In this document: piece by piece, positions 24,866 through 33,137 of the stretch
Numbering within the stretch: position 1 is the stretch's first letter
How the letters are laid out: each line of letters begins with the position of its first letter
Assembly (NCBI RefSeq): GCF_000495835.1
Contig: NZ_AWGC01000020.1
Coordinates: 1 to 64,000 of the forward strand
Reading direction: 5' to 3'
Source of the DNA: Asticcacaulis sp. AC402
GTDB lineage: Bacteria > Pseudomonadota > Alphaproteobacteria > Caulobacterales > Caulobacteraceae
Length of the DNA: 64,000 nt
Made by a program: the position numbers and the translations under genes
The notes under the pieces: model-generated
The model's input: only the letters and a program-made list of their open reading frames with translations
Databases searched by the model: none
What the model was told of the DNA's origin: nothing

Positions 24866-26013
24866 TTATTTCCGCCGCCACCGATTACCGCGAAGCCGCT
24901 CGTCGCAAGTTACCGCGCTTCCTGTTCGATTATCTCGATGGTGGCTCCTATGCAGAAATGACCCTGCTCGCGAACGTCGACGACCTTTCGCGCCTGGCCC
25001 TGCGCCAGCGCATCCTGAAAAACGTCGCCGACGTGTCGCTGGAAACCGAATTGTTCGGCGAGAAACTGGCCATGCCGGTGGCGCTTGCGCCGGTGGGCTT
25101 AGGGGGCATGTATGCCCGCCGCGGCGAGGTCCAGGTCGCCAGGGCTGCCAAAAACGCCAACATCCCCTATATCATCTCGACGGTCTCGCTGTGCCCGCTG
25201 AAGGAGATCGTCGAAAAATCCGGCCACAATGTCTGGTTCCAGCTCTATGTCCTGAAGGACCGTGGTTTCATGAAGCACGCCCTGGAGCGCGCCCAGAGCC
25301 TGGGCGTGTCCAAACTGGTTTTTACGGTCGACATGCCGGTGCCGGGCGCGCGCTATCGTGACAAACATTCGGGGATGAGCGGCGACTTCGGCCCGATCCG
25401 CCGCATGGTCCAGGCGATGTTCAAGCCGCAATGGGCGTGGGATGTCGGTGTGCGTGGCACGCCGCATGATCTCGGCAATGTTTCGGACTATCTCGGCAAG
25501 GCGACAGGCCTGGAAGACTATATAGGCTGGCTGGGGGCCAATTTCGATCCGTCGATCTCATGGCAGGACCTGGAATGGATTCGCGATATCTGGAAGGGTC
25601 CGATGATCATCAAGGGTATACTCGATCCGGAAGATGCGCGCGATGCCGTGCGGTTTGGGGCCGACGGCATTGTGGTGTCGAACCACGGCGGCCGTCAGTT
25701 GGACGGCGCTTTGTCGACGACGCGCGCCCTGCCGGCGATTGCTGATGCGGTGGGTGACGACCTGACCATCCTGGCCGATTCCGGCGTGCGGACAGGGCTG
25801 GACGTGGTGCGGATGCTGGCCCTGGGCGCCAGGGGCGTGCTTTTGGGCCGGGCCTATATTTATGCTTTGGCGACGGGCGGCGAGGCGGCGGTGAGCAACC
25901 TTTTGGGTCTGATCGACAAGGAAATGCGCACAGCCATGGCCCTGACCGGCGTGACGCGTGTGGATCAGATCAATGAGGGCCTGCTGGCCGAGCGGGTGAA
26001 CCGGAATTTGTAG
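24862..26013 (+). CDS. lldD: L-lactate dehydrogenase, FMN-dependent (LldD)
   Basis: A 383-residue FMN enzyme oxidising L-lactate to pyruvate with electrons passed to the quinone pool at the inner membrane. It follows E. coli LldD closely: [71 protein letters not shown] and [10 protein letters not shown] with the catalytic His at 275, the same number as in E. coli. ATG 24862 overlaps the kinase stop by four bases. L-lactate is a product of the diketo-hydrolase L-rhamnose pathway encoded next door, so this enzyme completes it. Confidence 0.95.
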   Translation: MIISAATDYREAARRKLPRFLFDYLDGGSYAEMTLLANVDDLSRLALRQRILKNVADVSLETELFGEKLAMPVALAPVGLGGMYARRGEVQVARAAKNANIPYIISTVSLCPLKEIVEKSGHNVWFQLYVLKDRGFMKHALERAQSLGVSKLVFTVDMPVPGARYRDKHSGMSGDFGPIRRMVQAMFKPQWAWDVGVRGTPHDLGNVSDYLGKATGLEDYIGWLGANFDPSISWQDLEWIRDIWKGPMIIKGILDPEDARDAVRFGADGIVVSNHGGRQLDGALSTTRALPAIADAVGDDLTILADSGVRTGLDVVRMLALGARGVLLGRAYIYALATGGEAAVSNLLGLIDKEMRTAMALTGVTRVDQINEGLLAERVNRNL

Positions 26014-26082
26014 GATGCGGCGGCCGTCTGTTCGTCCGTCACGCCGATGACGCCCTTAACCCTGAGGCCCTTACTTTCTGCC

Positions 26083-26200
26083 AGAGCGTGATGGCTTTAG
26101 GCAGAATCGCCATCCCGCTATAAATTTCTGTTTTATAAAGCAATTTTTCCGAAAACGGGAGCGCCCGTGCGGGTGCGTCACACTTTATCGGATTGCGCTC
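26083..26200 (+). repeat. Family A structured repeat, copy 1
   Basis: A composite of a decayed first hairpin (AGAGCGTGATGGC ... CATCCCGCT, 26083-26118) and the second hairpin ending CACTTTATCGGATTGCGCTC at 26200. The second loop is long (GGGAGCGCCCGTGCGGGTG), as in the 27443 copy. It lies between the convergent lldD and NIPSNAP genes and could act as a terminator. Confidence 0.75.
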
Positions 26201-26206
26201 TCGTAT

Positions 26207-27028
26207 TTATTTCAGCGGCGAGTAGTCTGTGGGTTTCATCTGAACCGAGACAACACCGCCGGTGGCGGCGAGGATCGGGCCGTCCTTCTCGCTGTCGGCG
26301 GCGACCTTCTTCCAGGCCTCGTCAGCACCGAAGGCGGCCCAGGCGGCGTTGCGCGCGTCCTTGTCGGGGTAGGCCATCAGGTAGACCATCTTGTTATCCA
26401 TCCCCGGCTGGTCGCCGGTGGGGCGCCAGTAGAGCATGTTGGTCATTTCGTGCTTCCTGAATATGCCCAGCGTATGGTCGCGGAAGCGGGTGTGGAGATT
26501 TTCCAGCTTGCCTGGAAGGGTGGTGTAGGTACGGAGCTCGAAGTAGCGCGGCGGCGTTGCCGGCGTGAGGTCCAGCGCCGGGGCGTAATCGGTCGGCACC
26601 AGAAACAGGCTCTCGACCTTGGCGGTGAGAGCGCCATTGGCCTGGCTGGCGCTGTAGACCCTGGTCCATTCCGGGTCGCTGTCGAAAGCAGTCCACGCGG
26701 TGTCGCGTGCGGCGCGGTCCTTGTAGCCCATGATATACATAAGGCGGTGATCGTCGGGATTTTCCGGATGGAAGAAGGCGATCGGCATCATGCCGTGCTT
26801 GCGGAAAAGGCCGATCGTGTGATCGCGGAAGCGGGCATCGAGTTCGGGCATCTTGCCGTCGGCTGCCGTGTAGACGCGCAACTCGTAGAGGCCGACAGGC
26901 GGCGGCGGGAGACTTTCGCTGCGGGTTGCCCAGGCGCAGAGAAGGGCCATTGCGGCGACGGCGATGGCGACGATCGCGGCGGCGCGGCGGGAAACTGAAA
27001 CGTAACCTGTTTTGGCAAGGGTCGTCAT
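26207..27028 (-). CDS. Membrane-anchored tandem NIPSNAP-domain protein
   Basis: A 273-residue protein. Residues about 15-38 (AAAIVAIAVAAMALLCAWA) form a signal or membrane anchor, so the rest faces the periplasm. Two NIPSNAP domains follow, near 44-140 and 160-258, each starting with YELRVYT or YFELRTYT and including RFRDHTIGLFRKH or RFRDHTLGIFRKH. NIPSNAP domains adopt a ferredoxin-like fold and often occur beside carbohydrate genes; their chemistry is unknown. ATG 27028 follows AGGTGGGAAAC; an ATG three codons upstream is less well placed. It is convergent with lldD. Confidence 0.88.
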   Translation of the reverse strand: MTTLAKTGYVSVSRRAAAIVAIAVAAMALLCAWATRSESLPPPPVGLYELRVYTAADGKMPELDARFRDHTIGLFRKHGMMPIAFFHPENPDDHRLMYIMGYKDRAARDTAWTAFDSDPEWTRVYSASQANGALTAKVESLFLVPTDYAPALDLTPATPPRYFELRTYTTLPGKLENLHTRFRDHTLGIFRKHEMTNMLYWRPTGDQPGMDNKMVYLMAYPDKDARNAAWAAFGADEAWKKVAADSEKDGPILAATGGVVSVQMKPTDYSPLK

Positions 27029-27190
27029 GTTTCCCACCTGTCTTCGCGCCGGTAGATCGACCTGTAGTGGCCTGGACCGTAAAGTAGCTGATCTAACCGA
27101 TAATCTATGCGCCGCATACTGTCTTTAGATCTCTACCATTTCTCCATTGTGTCGCGTGGTAGGGACTCTACGGAAGAACGATACGCATTT

Positions 27191-27286
27191 GCCTCGTCGC
27201 GGCAAAGTCCTGACGTGAACACGATGGCGCGCATCAAAAGTTAACTCTTCATTTAAATTTGACGTTCCCAAAACCAGTTTCCTGCC
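27191..27286 (+). repeat. Left copy of a long direct repeat bracketing the halogenase block
   Basis: Bases 27191-27247 match 39394-39450 with four differences in 57, and the last 40 are identical (TCCTGACGTGAACACGATGG onward). Bases 27261-27286 match 39730-39755 at 21 of 26. In the right copy the two parts are separated by about 280 bases of inserted repeats; here they are 13 bases apart. The first part reads on the plus strand as the end of a protein, SRQSPDVNTMARIKS then TAA (27242-27244), with synonymous differences between copies, so it is probably the tail of a decayed duplicated gene. Confidence 0.8.
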
Positions 27287-27435
27287 TGGACGTTGGGGCG
27301 ATATTCGAGCTTCAGGGCGGCCCCCAATACACCCTCGCGCGTGATGGGCTTGACGGCCTTGTCGTCATTCAGCACGCGCGACACGGTCTTCGCCGAAATG
27401 CCGGCCAGGTTGGCTATGTCGTCTATAGTCGCCAT
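27253..27435 (-). pseudogene. Truncated LacI family regulator (DNA-binding domain only)
   Basis: Sixty residues remain of a protein that is normally about 340. Residues 3-25 (IDDIANLAGISAKTVSRVLN) are a typical LacI helix-turn-helix and the hinge start EYRPNVQA is present; then the frame runs into an unrelated sequence, the left direct repeat, and ends. The sugar-binding domain is gone. A family A repeat lies just upstream of the ATG. LacI regulators often stand beside TonB-receptor loci in Caulobacterales, so this is probably the relic of the regulator of the neighbouring locus. If still expressed it could bind DNA but not respond to an inducer. Confidence 0.85.
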
Positions 27436-27442
27436 ATCTTGA

Positions 27443-27560
27443 GAGCTGGAAGTGTTTTGACGGAATCAAAGATACGCTCTAACTTTTTGTTTCGTCGCGC
27501 AACTTTTTCCAAAAACGGGAGCGCCCGTGCGGGTGCGTCACACTTTATAGAATTGCGCTC
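27443..27560 (+). repeat. Family A structured repeat, copy 2
   Basis: First hairpin GAGAGC ... GTTTTGA-CGGAA-TCAAAG ... GCTCT, then the linker CTTTTTGTTTCGTCGCGCAA and a second hairpin with the long GGGAGCGCCCGTGCGGG loop, ending AATTGCGCTC. It lies seven bases upstream of the LacI stub, in what would be its promoter. Confidence 0.75.
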
Positions 27561-27949
27561 CAACGCATCGATCCCAAAATTCAAAGAGCTTTGAAGGCGT
27601 CTATCCACTGGGGCATGCAGGATTGTCACACGCGGACACAAAACAGGACACAACATCGGGCCAATTTTTGACATCGATGCCAAATTTCTTGACATAGGTG
27701 CGGCAATTTGTAACACCCAATGTCGGAACGTATCGACTCGTTACCGTTCAATATGAAGTTGTGTGGCGGCATCGTCAAGTTAGTTAGTTAGATATAACAA
27801 AGGGTTGACCCATTTGTTGCATTCGTTGGTTTTTGTCTTTTTGGGCGAACATTCAGCGATCAGTCAATGGCGGACCCAGGACCCACAAGACATCCGGAAA
27901 TCGACAGTCCCGGATTCAGACGGCAAAAATCATCACGGGCACGAACCAC
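27561..27949. other. Intergenic region upstream of the TonB-receptor stub
   Basis: No gene supported over 389 bases. It contains the imperfect 21-base tandem repeat at 27668-27709 and an AT-rich stretch near 27775-27830 (GTTAGTTAGTTAGATATAAC). These are candidate regulatory sites for the TonB-receptor locus. Confidence 0.4.
27668..27709 (+). promoter_or_regulatory. Tandem imperfect repeat with two TTGACAT units
   Basis: TTGACATCGATGCCAAATTT (27668-27687) is followed by TTGACATAGGTGCGGCAATT and T (27689-27709), about one helical double turn apart. Each contains a consensus -35 hexamer, but no strong -10 box follows at the right spacing (TAACAC after the second). It may be an operator pair or a degenerate promoter. 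Confidence 0.35.
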
Positions 27950-28168
27950 ATGGCTTCGGGCTTAGGCAGTAAGGAGTTCCTAAAGCTGGCATTGCGTGGA
28001 GTGCTGTCGGGCGTGCCGTTGACAGCGCTGTCAATGGCGGCCTTCGCTCAGGATGCAGCGCCTGAGGCGGCAGTCGCACCGGCCGAGAAAATGGCCAATG
28101 TGAACTACGTGTGTCACAATCGCGCCACGGTTGGAACACAATCCAAAATGTCCGACTTTTATGCTTGA
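27950..28168 (+). pseudogene. Relic of a TonB-dependent receptor N-terminus
   Basis: A 72-residue frame beginning MASGLGSKEFLKLALRGVL, with a signal peptide core (GVPLTALSMAAFAQ) followed by DAAPEAAVAPAE. The layout copies the start of the intact receptor at 28351, whose signal peptide ends AAYAQDAAPAPAGEAAAP. After residue 46 the sequence loses similarity and stops, with no plug domain. It looks like the truncated 5' end of a second receptor gene, deleted when the locus rearranged. A secreted short peptide cannot be excluded. Confidence 0.55.
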
Positions 28169-28286
28169 AAGTATGTGACCGCTATCATAACCTCGTTTCG
28201 TCACATCGCGTGGGCGTCACAAAAAGTGCTGATGTTGGGAAGACAGGGCGCCGGTGCGTGATCGATAAAAAAAATCTACAGGGCGT

Positions 28287-28302
28287 CTCCCGCTTGCGGG
28301 AG
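28287..28302 (+). other. Small GC-rich hairpin in the receptor leader
   Basis: CTCCCGC and GCGGGAG form a perfect seven-base stem with a TT loop, 49 bases before the receptor ATG. It follows an A-rich tract (GATAAAAAAAATC) and is not followed by a T run, so it is more likely a leader-stabilising element than a terminator. Confidence 0.45.
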
Positions 28303-28350
28303 GCTTAATGATCCTCAGGCCAAAGAAGCCGAGGCAGGGAGACTTAAAAT

Positions 28351-31300
28351 ATGAAAAACACAAGGGACAAATCCGTTCAAAATTGGGGCGGAACGTCGTC
28401 GCGATCTCGCCTGGGCAGAATTCTGCTGGGAACCACGGCCATCGCGGCTGCACTGCTTTCGAGTGCCGCTTATGCGCAAGATGCGGCGCCCGCTCCCGCC
28501 GGTGAAGCCGCCGCGCCACAAGATGAAACGACCGTTATTGTCGTCACCGGCATTCGTGGCTCTCTCCAAACCGCTGCGTCGATCAAGCGTAAAGCGTCGA
28601 CCTTTGTCGATTCCATTACCGCGTCGGACGTTTCGTCTCTGCCGGATCTGTCGGTCGCCGAAGCCCTGCAGCGTGTTCCCGGCGTGACCGTCACGCGCTT
28701 CACAACGGGCGGCAGCCCTGACTTCCCGTCGCCCGAAGGTCGCGGTAACCTGGTCCGCGGTCTGGGTTTCGTGCGTTCGGAATTCAACGGCCGTGACGCT
28801 TTCACGGCCAATGCGGGTCGTGCTCTGGACTGGTCCAGCATCCCACCCCAACTCGTCGGCGCCGTTGACGTTTTCAAGAACTCGTCGGCCGACCTGATCG
28901 AAGGCGGTATCGGTGGCACGATTAACCTGCGTACGCTGGAACCCTTCGACCGCAGGGGTTACTTCGCCTCGGTCTCGGCGGATTTCAACTATGGTGACCT
29001 GGCCAAGAAGTGGTCGCCCTCCTACAACGCCATGATCGGCAATCGCTGGCAGACGGATATCGGTGAATTCGGCCTGATGGGCTCCTATTCGACCTCGAAG
29101 CTGCTGTCGCGGATCGAAGGCTGGCAGCAGCCTGCGCCGATTCCGCGCGTTGTTGGCGCCAATGGCAACAGCACGGGTGAGCGTCTCACCTCCCTGCCTC
29201 GGACGACCACTGACCCGATCGCCGGCGCCATGCTGGGCTTCCAAATGCGGACCAACGACGTCGATCGTAATCGTGACAGCTTCTACATCGCCGGGCAATG
29301 GAAGAATGACAATTCCCGCCTGACCGCTAAGTACGTCCGGGTCGACAACGAGACCCAGGGCATCGAGCGTACGCTCGAATCCTTCCCAGGCGGTGGTAAC
29401 AATCAGAATTACGCTATTACCGGTGCCAAGTACAATACCGGTTGGTCTACCCCGGCCCTGAACCTCTGTAATGACCCGAACGCTGACGGCGGCGCAAATC
29501 CACCACGCGGTCAGGACTACTGCGAAAACACCTTTGCAACGACAGCCGGCCTGATGGAGTCGGGAATTATCTCCCATATGGACGACTCATGGTTTGGTGC
29601 CTATGGCCTCCATGTTGACGTCCTGTCGATTGGTAAGACCGAGAAGTCAACGACAGAGGACCTGAGCCTGAACTACAAGTGGCGTCCGACAGACCGTCTG
29701 TTTGTCGAACTCGACGCCCAGCAGACCAAGGCGACAGCCTCTGTTGACGAACTGTGGGGTGGTACCACCACTGCTGCTATCGCATATCTGGAACCTGGTC
29801 TGGACGACCCGCGCGTTCGTTTGACCGTTGATCCGCGGACACAGTTCAGCACTGCCTTCAACGGCAACGGCGGTTACGTCTCTGCGCCGATTACCGGCAC
29901 GGACGATCCCGGCAATACATACTGGAAGTTCAACTCGCAGGGCCATCAGCGCGGTACGGGGGAATTGACGGCCTTCCGCGCCGATGTCCAATACGACTTC
30001 GAGGATAATGACTGGTTCAAGTCGGTGAAGTTTGGTGTCCGTACGTCCGAACGTAGTCAGGTCAACAAGCAGGCAGACCTGAACTGGGGTGGCATCGGAC
30101 CGCGTTGGGGCAATGTCGGTCTCGGCACACTGGCGGCGATGGATTCCAAGCTGTATGAGACCATTGACTTCGCTGACTTTTATCGTGACTCCGGCGTACT
30201 CATGACGGATCAGGGCGGCCAGACCAAGTTTTCGGTCATCAGTTCTGACCTGTTGCTCAGTCCAGAGGCCATGCTGCGCTTCATGCAGTCCGATAGCCGT
30301 CTGTCAAACCCCGATGGTACGCTGAAGACCAACTGGGCCACGCAACTGGATGCGAATTATCAGCCCATCTTTAACGATGCCAACGTCTCGAGCATCACCG
30401 AGACGACCAATAACGTCTATCTGATGGCCAACTTCGGTCATGAGTTCGATAATGGCATGTCGATTGATGGTAACTTTGGCGTACGCTACAGCAAAACCAA
30501 TCTGGATTCGGCTGGCTTCCTCAGCTACCGCTCGTTCGATGCCGATCCGCAAACGGCTTCGACGGTGCAAAATCCCCGTACGCCGGATGCCGAAAGCCGC
30601 GACTCCGTGCAGGACTTCTTGCCCGAAACGACAAGGTTTCTGTGCCCTGGCCTGGGTACTGACATTCGCGTGGCATGCCCGCAAGGCCAGATCGGAAAGT
30701 ATGAAGCGCAAACCGTCGCCGTCGAAGACGAACACTGGCTGCCTTCTTTTAACCTGAAGTGGAACCTGAACGAGGAGATGCTGATTCGTTTCGGCGCCAG
30801 CAAAAACATCAGCCGTCCGAATATCCAGGACATGCGTGCCGGCCAGCAACTGCGTGCTGTCGTCAGCCGTGCAGCTTTCCCGGTCATCCCGAGATGTACC
30901 CCGGAGCCCTGCGTTCAGGATCCGTTGTTCGGTGTTGACCGCGGTGCATCGTCCTTCTCGCTGGAACAGATCCGCATCACGGGTGGTAACCCCAACCTGT
31001 TGCCGACGACCTCAGTCAACTACGACCTGTCATGGGAGTGGTACTTCCAGGGTGGTACGGTTTCGACAGCCTTCTTCAAGAAGGAACTGAAGAACATCAT
31101 CCAAAGCGGCGACGAGACTGTGGGTTCCATGACCCTCGATGGCAAGACGGTCAGCGTGGTGTATGGTGGCCTGGTCAACCAGGACACGGCCGACATTCAA
31201 GGTTTCGAACTGTCCTATCAGCAGTTCTATGACTTCTTGCCTGGCTGGTTGTCACACCTGGGTATGCAGGCCAACTTCAGCTACATCGACGCAAGTGCCG

Positions 31301-31719
31301 CGCCACCGCCGCCCTTCGTCGACGCTGATGGTGATGGCGCGGCCGACGCTTTCGGCACCATCTATCGCTTCGGTGTCAACAACCTGCTGGGTCAATCCAA
31401 GTACATTGTGAACCTTGTCGGTATCTATCAGGACGACAAATGGGAAGGTCGCCTGGCTTACAACTGGCGTGATGAGAACCTGACCACCTACCGTGACTAC
31501 ATCACCGGTGGTCCGATCTTTAACTCGGCAGTTGGTTTCCTTGACGGCTCGATCAAGTATGACGTGAACGATAAGCTTCAGGTTGCCTTGAACGCGTCGA
31601 ACCTGCTCGACACCAAGAACAAGGCCGAAGCGCAAATCAGCGCTGATGGTCAACGCGTTGATCGCTTCAGCTTCCTGAACGACCGCCGCTTCGTGTTCAG
31701 CGTTCGCTACCAGTACTAA
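28351..31719 (+). CDS. TonB-dependent receptor (large, Caulobacter type)
   Basis: A 1122-residue outer-membrane receptor that takes up a large substrate, probably an oligosaccharide, using TonB energy. Residues about 20-43 form the signal peptide (LGRILLGTTAIAAALLSSAAYAQ). The plug starts with ETTVIVVTGIRGSLQTAAS at about 59-77, then DVSSLPDLSVAEALQRVPGV and VRGLGF and IEGGIGGTINLRT; the rest is a 22-strand barrel ending in an aromatic residue (FSVRYQY). The length is about 1.5 times that of siderophore receptors and fits the group linked to plant polysaccharides. The ribosome binding site AGGGAGA lies 11 bases upstream. A perfect terminator follows. Confidence 0.95.
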   Translation: MKNTRDKSVQNWGGTSSRSRLGRILLGTTAIAAALLSSAAYAQDAAPAPAGEAAAPQDETTVIVVTGIRGSLQTAASIKRKASTFVDSITASDVSSLPDLSVAEALQRVPGVTVTRFTTGGSPDFPSPEGRGNLVRGLGFVRSEFNGRDAFTANAGRALDWSSIPPQLVGAVDVFKNSSADLIEGGIGGTINLRTLEPFDRRGYFASVSADFNYGDLAKKWSPSYNAMIGNRWQTDIGEFGLMGSYSTSKLLSRIEGWQQPAPIPRVVGANGNSTGERLTSLPRTTTDPIAGAMLGFQMRTNDVDRNRDSFYIAGQWKNDNSRLTAKYVRVDNETQGIERTLESFPGGGNNQNYAITGAKYNTGWSTPALNLCNDPNADGGANPPRGQDYCENTFATTAGLMESGIISHMDDSWFGAYGLHVDVLSIGKTEKSTTEDLSLNYKWRPTDRLFVELDAQQTKATASVDELWGGTTTAAIAYLEPGLDDPRVRLTVDPRTQFSTAFNGNGGYVSAPITGTDDPGNTYWKFNSQGHQRGTGELTAFRADVQYDFEDNDWFKSVKFGVRTSERSQVNKQADLNWGGIGPRWGNVGLGTLAAMDSKLYETIDFADFYRDSGVLMTDQGGQTKFSVISSDLLLSPEAMLRFMQSDSRLSNPDGTLKTNWATQLDANYQPIFNDANVSSITETTNNVYLMANFGHEFDNGMSIDGNFGVRYSKTNLDSAGFLSYRSFDADPQTASTVQNPRTPDAESRDSVQDFLPETTRFLCPGLGTDIRVACPQGQIGKYEAQTVAVEDEHWLPSFNLKWNLNEEMLIRFGASKNISRPNIQDMRAGQQLRAVVSRAAFPVIPRCTPEPCVQDPLFGVDRGASSFSLEQIRITGGNPNLLPTTSVNYDLSWEWYFQGGTVSTAFFKKELKNIIQSGDETVGSMTLDGKTVSVVYGGLVNQDTADIQGFELSYQQFYDFLPGWLSHLGMQANFSYIDASAAPPPPFVDADGDGAADAFGTIYRFGVNNLLGQSKYIVNLVGIYQDDKWEGRLAYNWRDENLTTYRDYITGGPIFNSAVGFLDGSIKYDVNDKLQVALNASNLLDTKNKAEAQISADGQRVDRFSFLNDRRFVFSVRYQY

Positions 31720-31742
31720 GGTGCACAACGCATGATGTCCGG

Positions 31743-31775
31743 CAAGGGGTGGGAAATACACCCACCCCTTGTTTG
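31743..31775 (+). terminator. Rho-independent terminator after the TonB receptor
   Basis: An 11-base perfect stem (CAAGGGGTGGG / CCCACCCCTTG) with a seven-base AAATACA loop and TTTGG after it, 23 bases downstream of the receptor stop. It separates the receptor transcript from the secreted-protein gene at 31944. Confidence 0.8.
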
Positions 31776-31943
31776 GTCATAGTCCGTACATATTTACGTT
31801 GAGTAGACGCGGGTAAGCGCCGCTCCAGAGGGCCTTTTTCCTGGGGGCCTTTTGGATCAGGCCGTCTGATCGGGCGCTTTATTCGGTGATCTGTTGCGTC
31901 GTGGTCAAAGCCGCGTTGTCAACCGGCAAGAAGGAGTTCCACA

Positions 31944-32579
31944 ATGAAGAAATTTCTGACCATCGTGGCTTCGGCCATAGCCATAAGCGCAGTTGGTAAC
32001 CTTCCATCTGGTGTTATGGCGCAAACGTCTATCTACCAGCCTGCCGACGCAACGGGTGGTGCGGGTTACACCTCAGCCCCTATGGGCGATAATCGTTATG
32101 TTGTCGTCTTCACCGGCGAAGCACGTACAAAAAAGGCACTTGCTGCGAACTATGCCTTGCTGCGCGCGGCGGAATTGACGGCAGAATCCGGCTTTGAGTG
32201 GTTCGCCGTTCTCAGTTCCACGGTCAAAAGCATCGAGCGAGGCGGCGAAGATGATATTGCGTCGCGTACAGGCTCCTTTATTGGTAACACCATGTCTGCG
32301 ACGGGCAGCGTCGGCGGTTCGGGCTCAGGTCCGGCGGGTGGCAACAGTGCCGGGGGCGGTGACGGCAATGTGCAAATGGGCCCTTCCACAGGCGGGTTCG
32401 GCGGCGGTGATGTTCCCCCTTCGGTTCTCGAACGTTGGAAGCCCAAGAAGGTTGTTCAGGCAGCTCTGATTATCCAGATGGGCAATGGTGATGAAGCCAA
32501 GTTCGAAGGCGTCAAGAAACAGCCGGATATCTTCGATGCCAAATCTACAATCGAAGAACTCCGCGCGTCGGTACAATAA
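31944..32579 (+). CDS. CC0125/CC1285-type secreted protein
   Basis: A 211-residue protein with a signal peptide (LTIVASAIAISAVGNLPSGVMAQ). The region YVVVFTGEARTKKALAANYALLRAAELTAESGFEWFAVL matches the conserved core of the CC0125/CC1285 family of Caulobacter, most members of which are lipoproteins; here no lipobox Cys is present, so it would be soluble in the periplasm. Residues about 118-150 are a Gly/Ser-rich linker (GSVGGSGSGPAGG). The role of this family is unknown. It lies between the receptor and the halogenases. A small stem (TGCGCCA/TGGCGCA) follows the stop at about 32597-32627. Confidence 0.75.
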   Translation: MKKFLTIVASAIAISAVGNLPSGVMAQTSIYQPADATGGAGYTSAPMGDNRYVVVFTGEARTKKALAANYALLRAAELTAESGFEWFAVLSSTVKSIERGGEDDIASRTGSFIGNTMSATGSVGGSGSGPAGGNSAGGGDGNVQMGPSTGGFGGGDVPPSVLERWKPKKVVQAALIIQMGNGDEAKFEGVKKQPDIFDAKSTIEELRASVQ

Positions 32580-33137
32580 AGCGGCAAAAAGGTTTGTTGC
32601 GCCAGGTCATTTCAATGGCTTGGCGCACAGCAGCTCACAAATAGTGTGGCGGATATTGTGAGTATTACGTGTAATTGGGATTCGATTGGGTGCAGTCCGC
32701 ACATCTTTCGATTGGCGCTTTATGCGTTTGAATACTTTAAATACGCGCTTCTCAATGTCGCAATGCAGTAGTTAACGATTTCAGATATACATTATACTTG
32801 TTGACTTTGAGTTTATATGAGTTATAATGACTGAGGCTTCAATTCTTCTCCCGAAAAATTGTGCCAGAACGACCTGGGGCGTCGCGCCCGAGAAACGCGG
32901 CGCCCTTATCACGTTTTCACCGGTCACATCCAAGCTACGAACCGGTCGCCGTGAGCTATATCCGGCGCACTATGTTTATGAGTCTGCTCCAGCGCCGACG
33001 GCAAGGCGACGCGTCGGTACACTGCACGGCCCCCGGCAGGTGGGTTCAATCCCTCATGAGTTTGGTCGTTATGGCGCAAATCATTGTATAGCTATATTCC
33101 AGGCCAGGCCGACACTGTGGCAGAGAGGACCCCGAGC
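32580..33137. other. AT-rich intergenic region and leader of the halogenase operon
   Basis: No gene is supported over 558 bases. Bases 32640-32830 are distinctly AT-rich compared with their surroundings and lead to the promoter at 32801. Bases 32829-33137 form a 5' leader of about 300 bases, which is long for this genome. I found no known riboswitch pattern. The plus-strand open frame from 32827 lacks a ribosome binding site and family features. Confidence 0.5.
32801..32828 (+). promoter_or_regulatory. Strong sigma-70-type promoter for the halogenase operon
   Basis: TTGACT at 32801-32806 and a perfect TATAAT at 32823-32828 are 16 bases apart. This is much closer to the housekeeping consensus than usual Caulobacterales promoters. 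Transcription would start near 32835, leaving a leader of about 300 bases before the first halogenase ATG at 33138. Confidence 0.65.
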
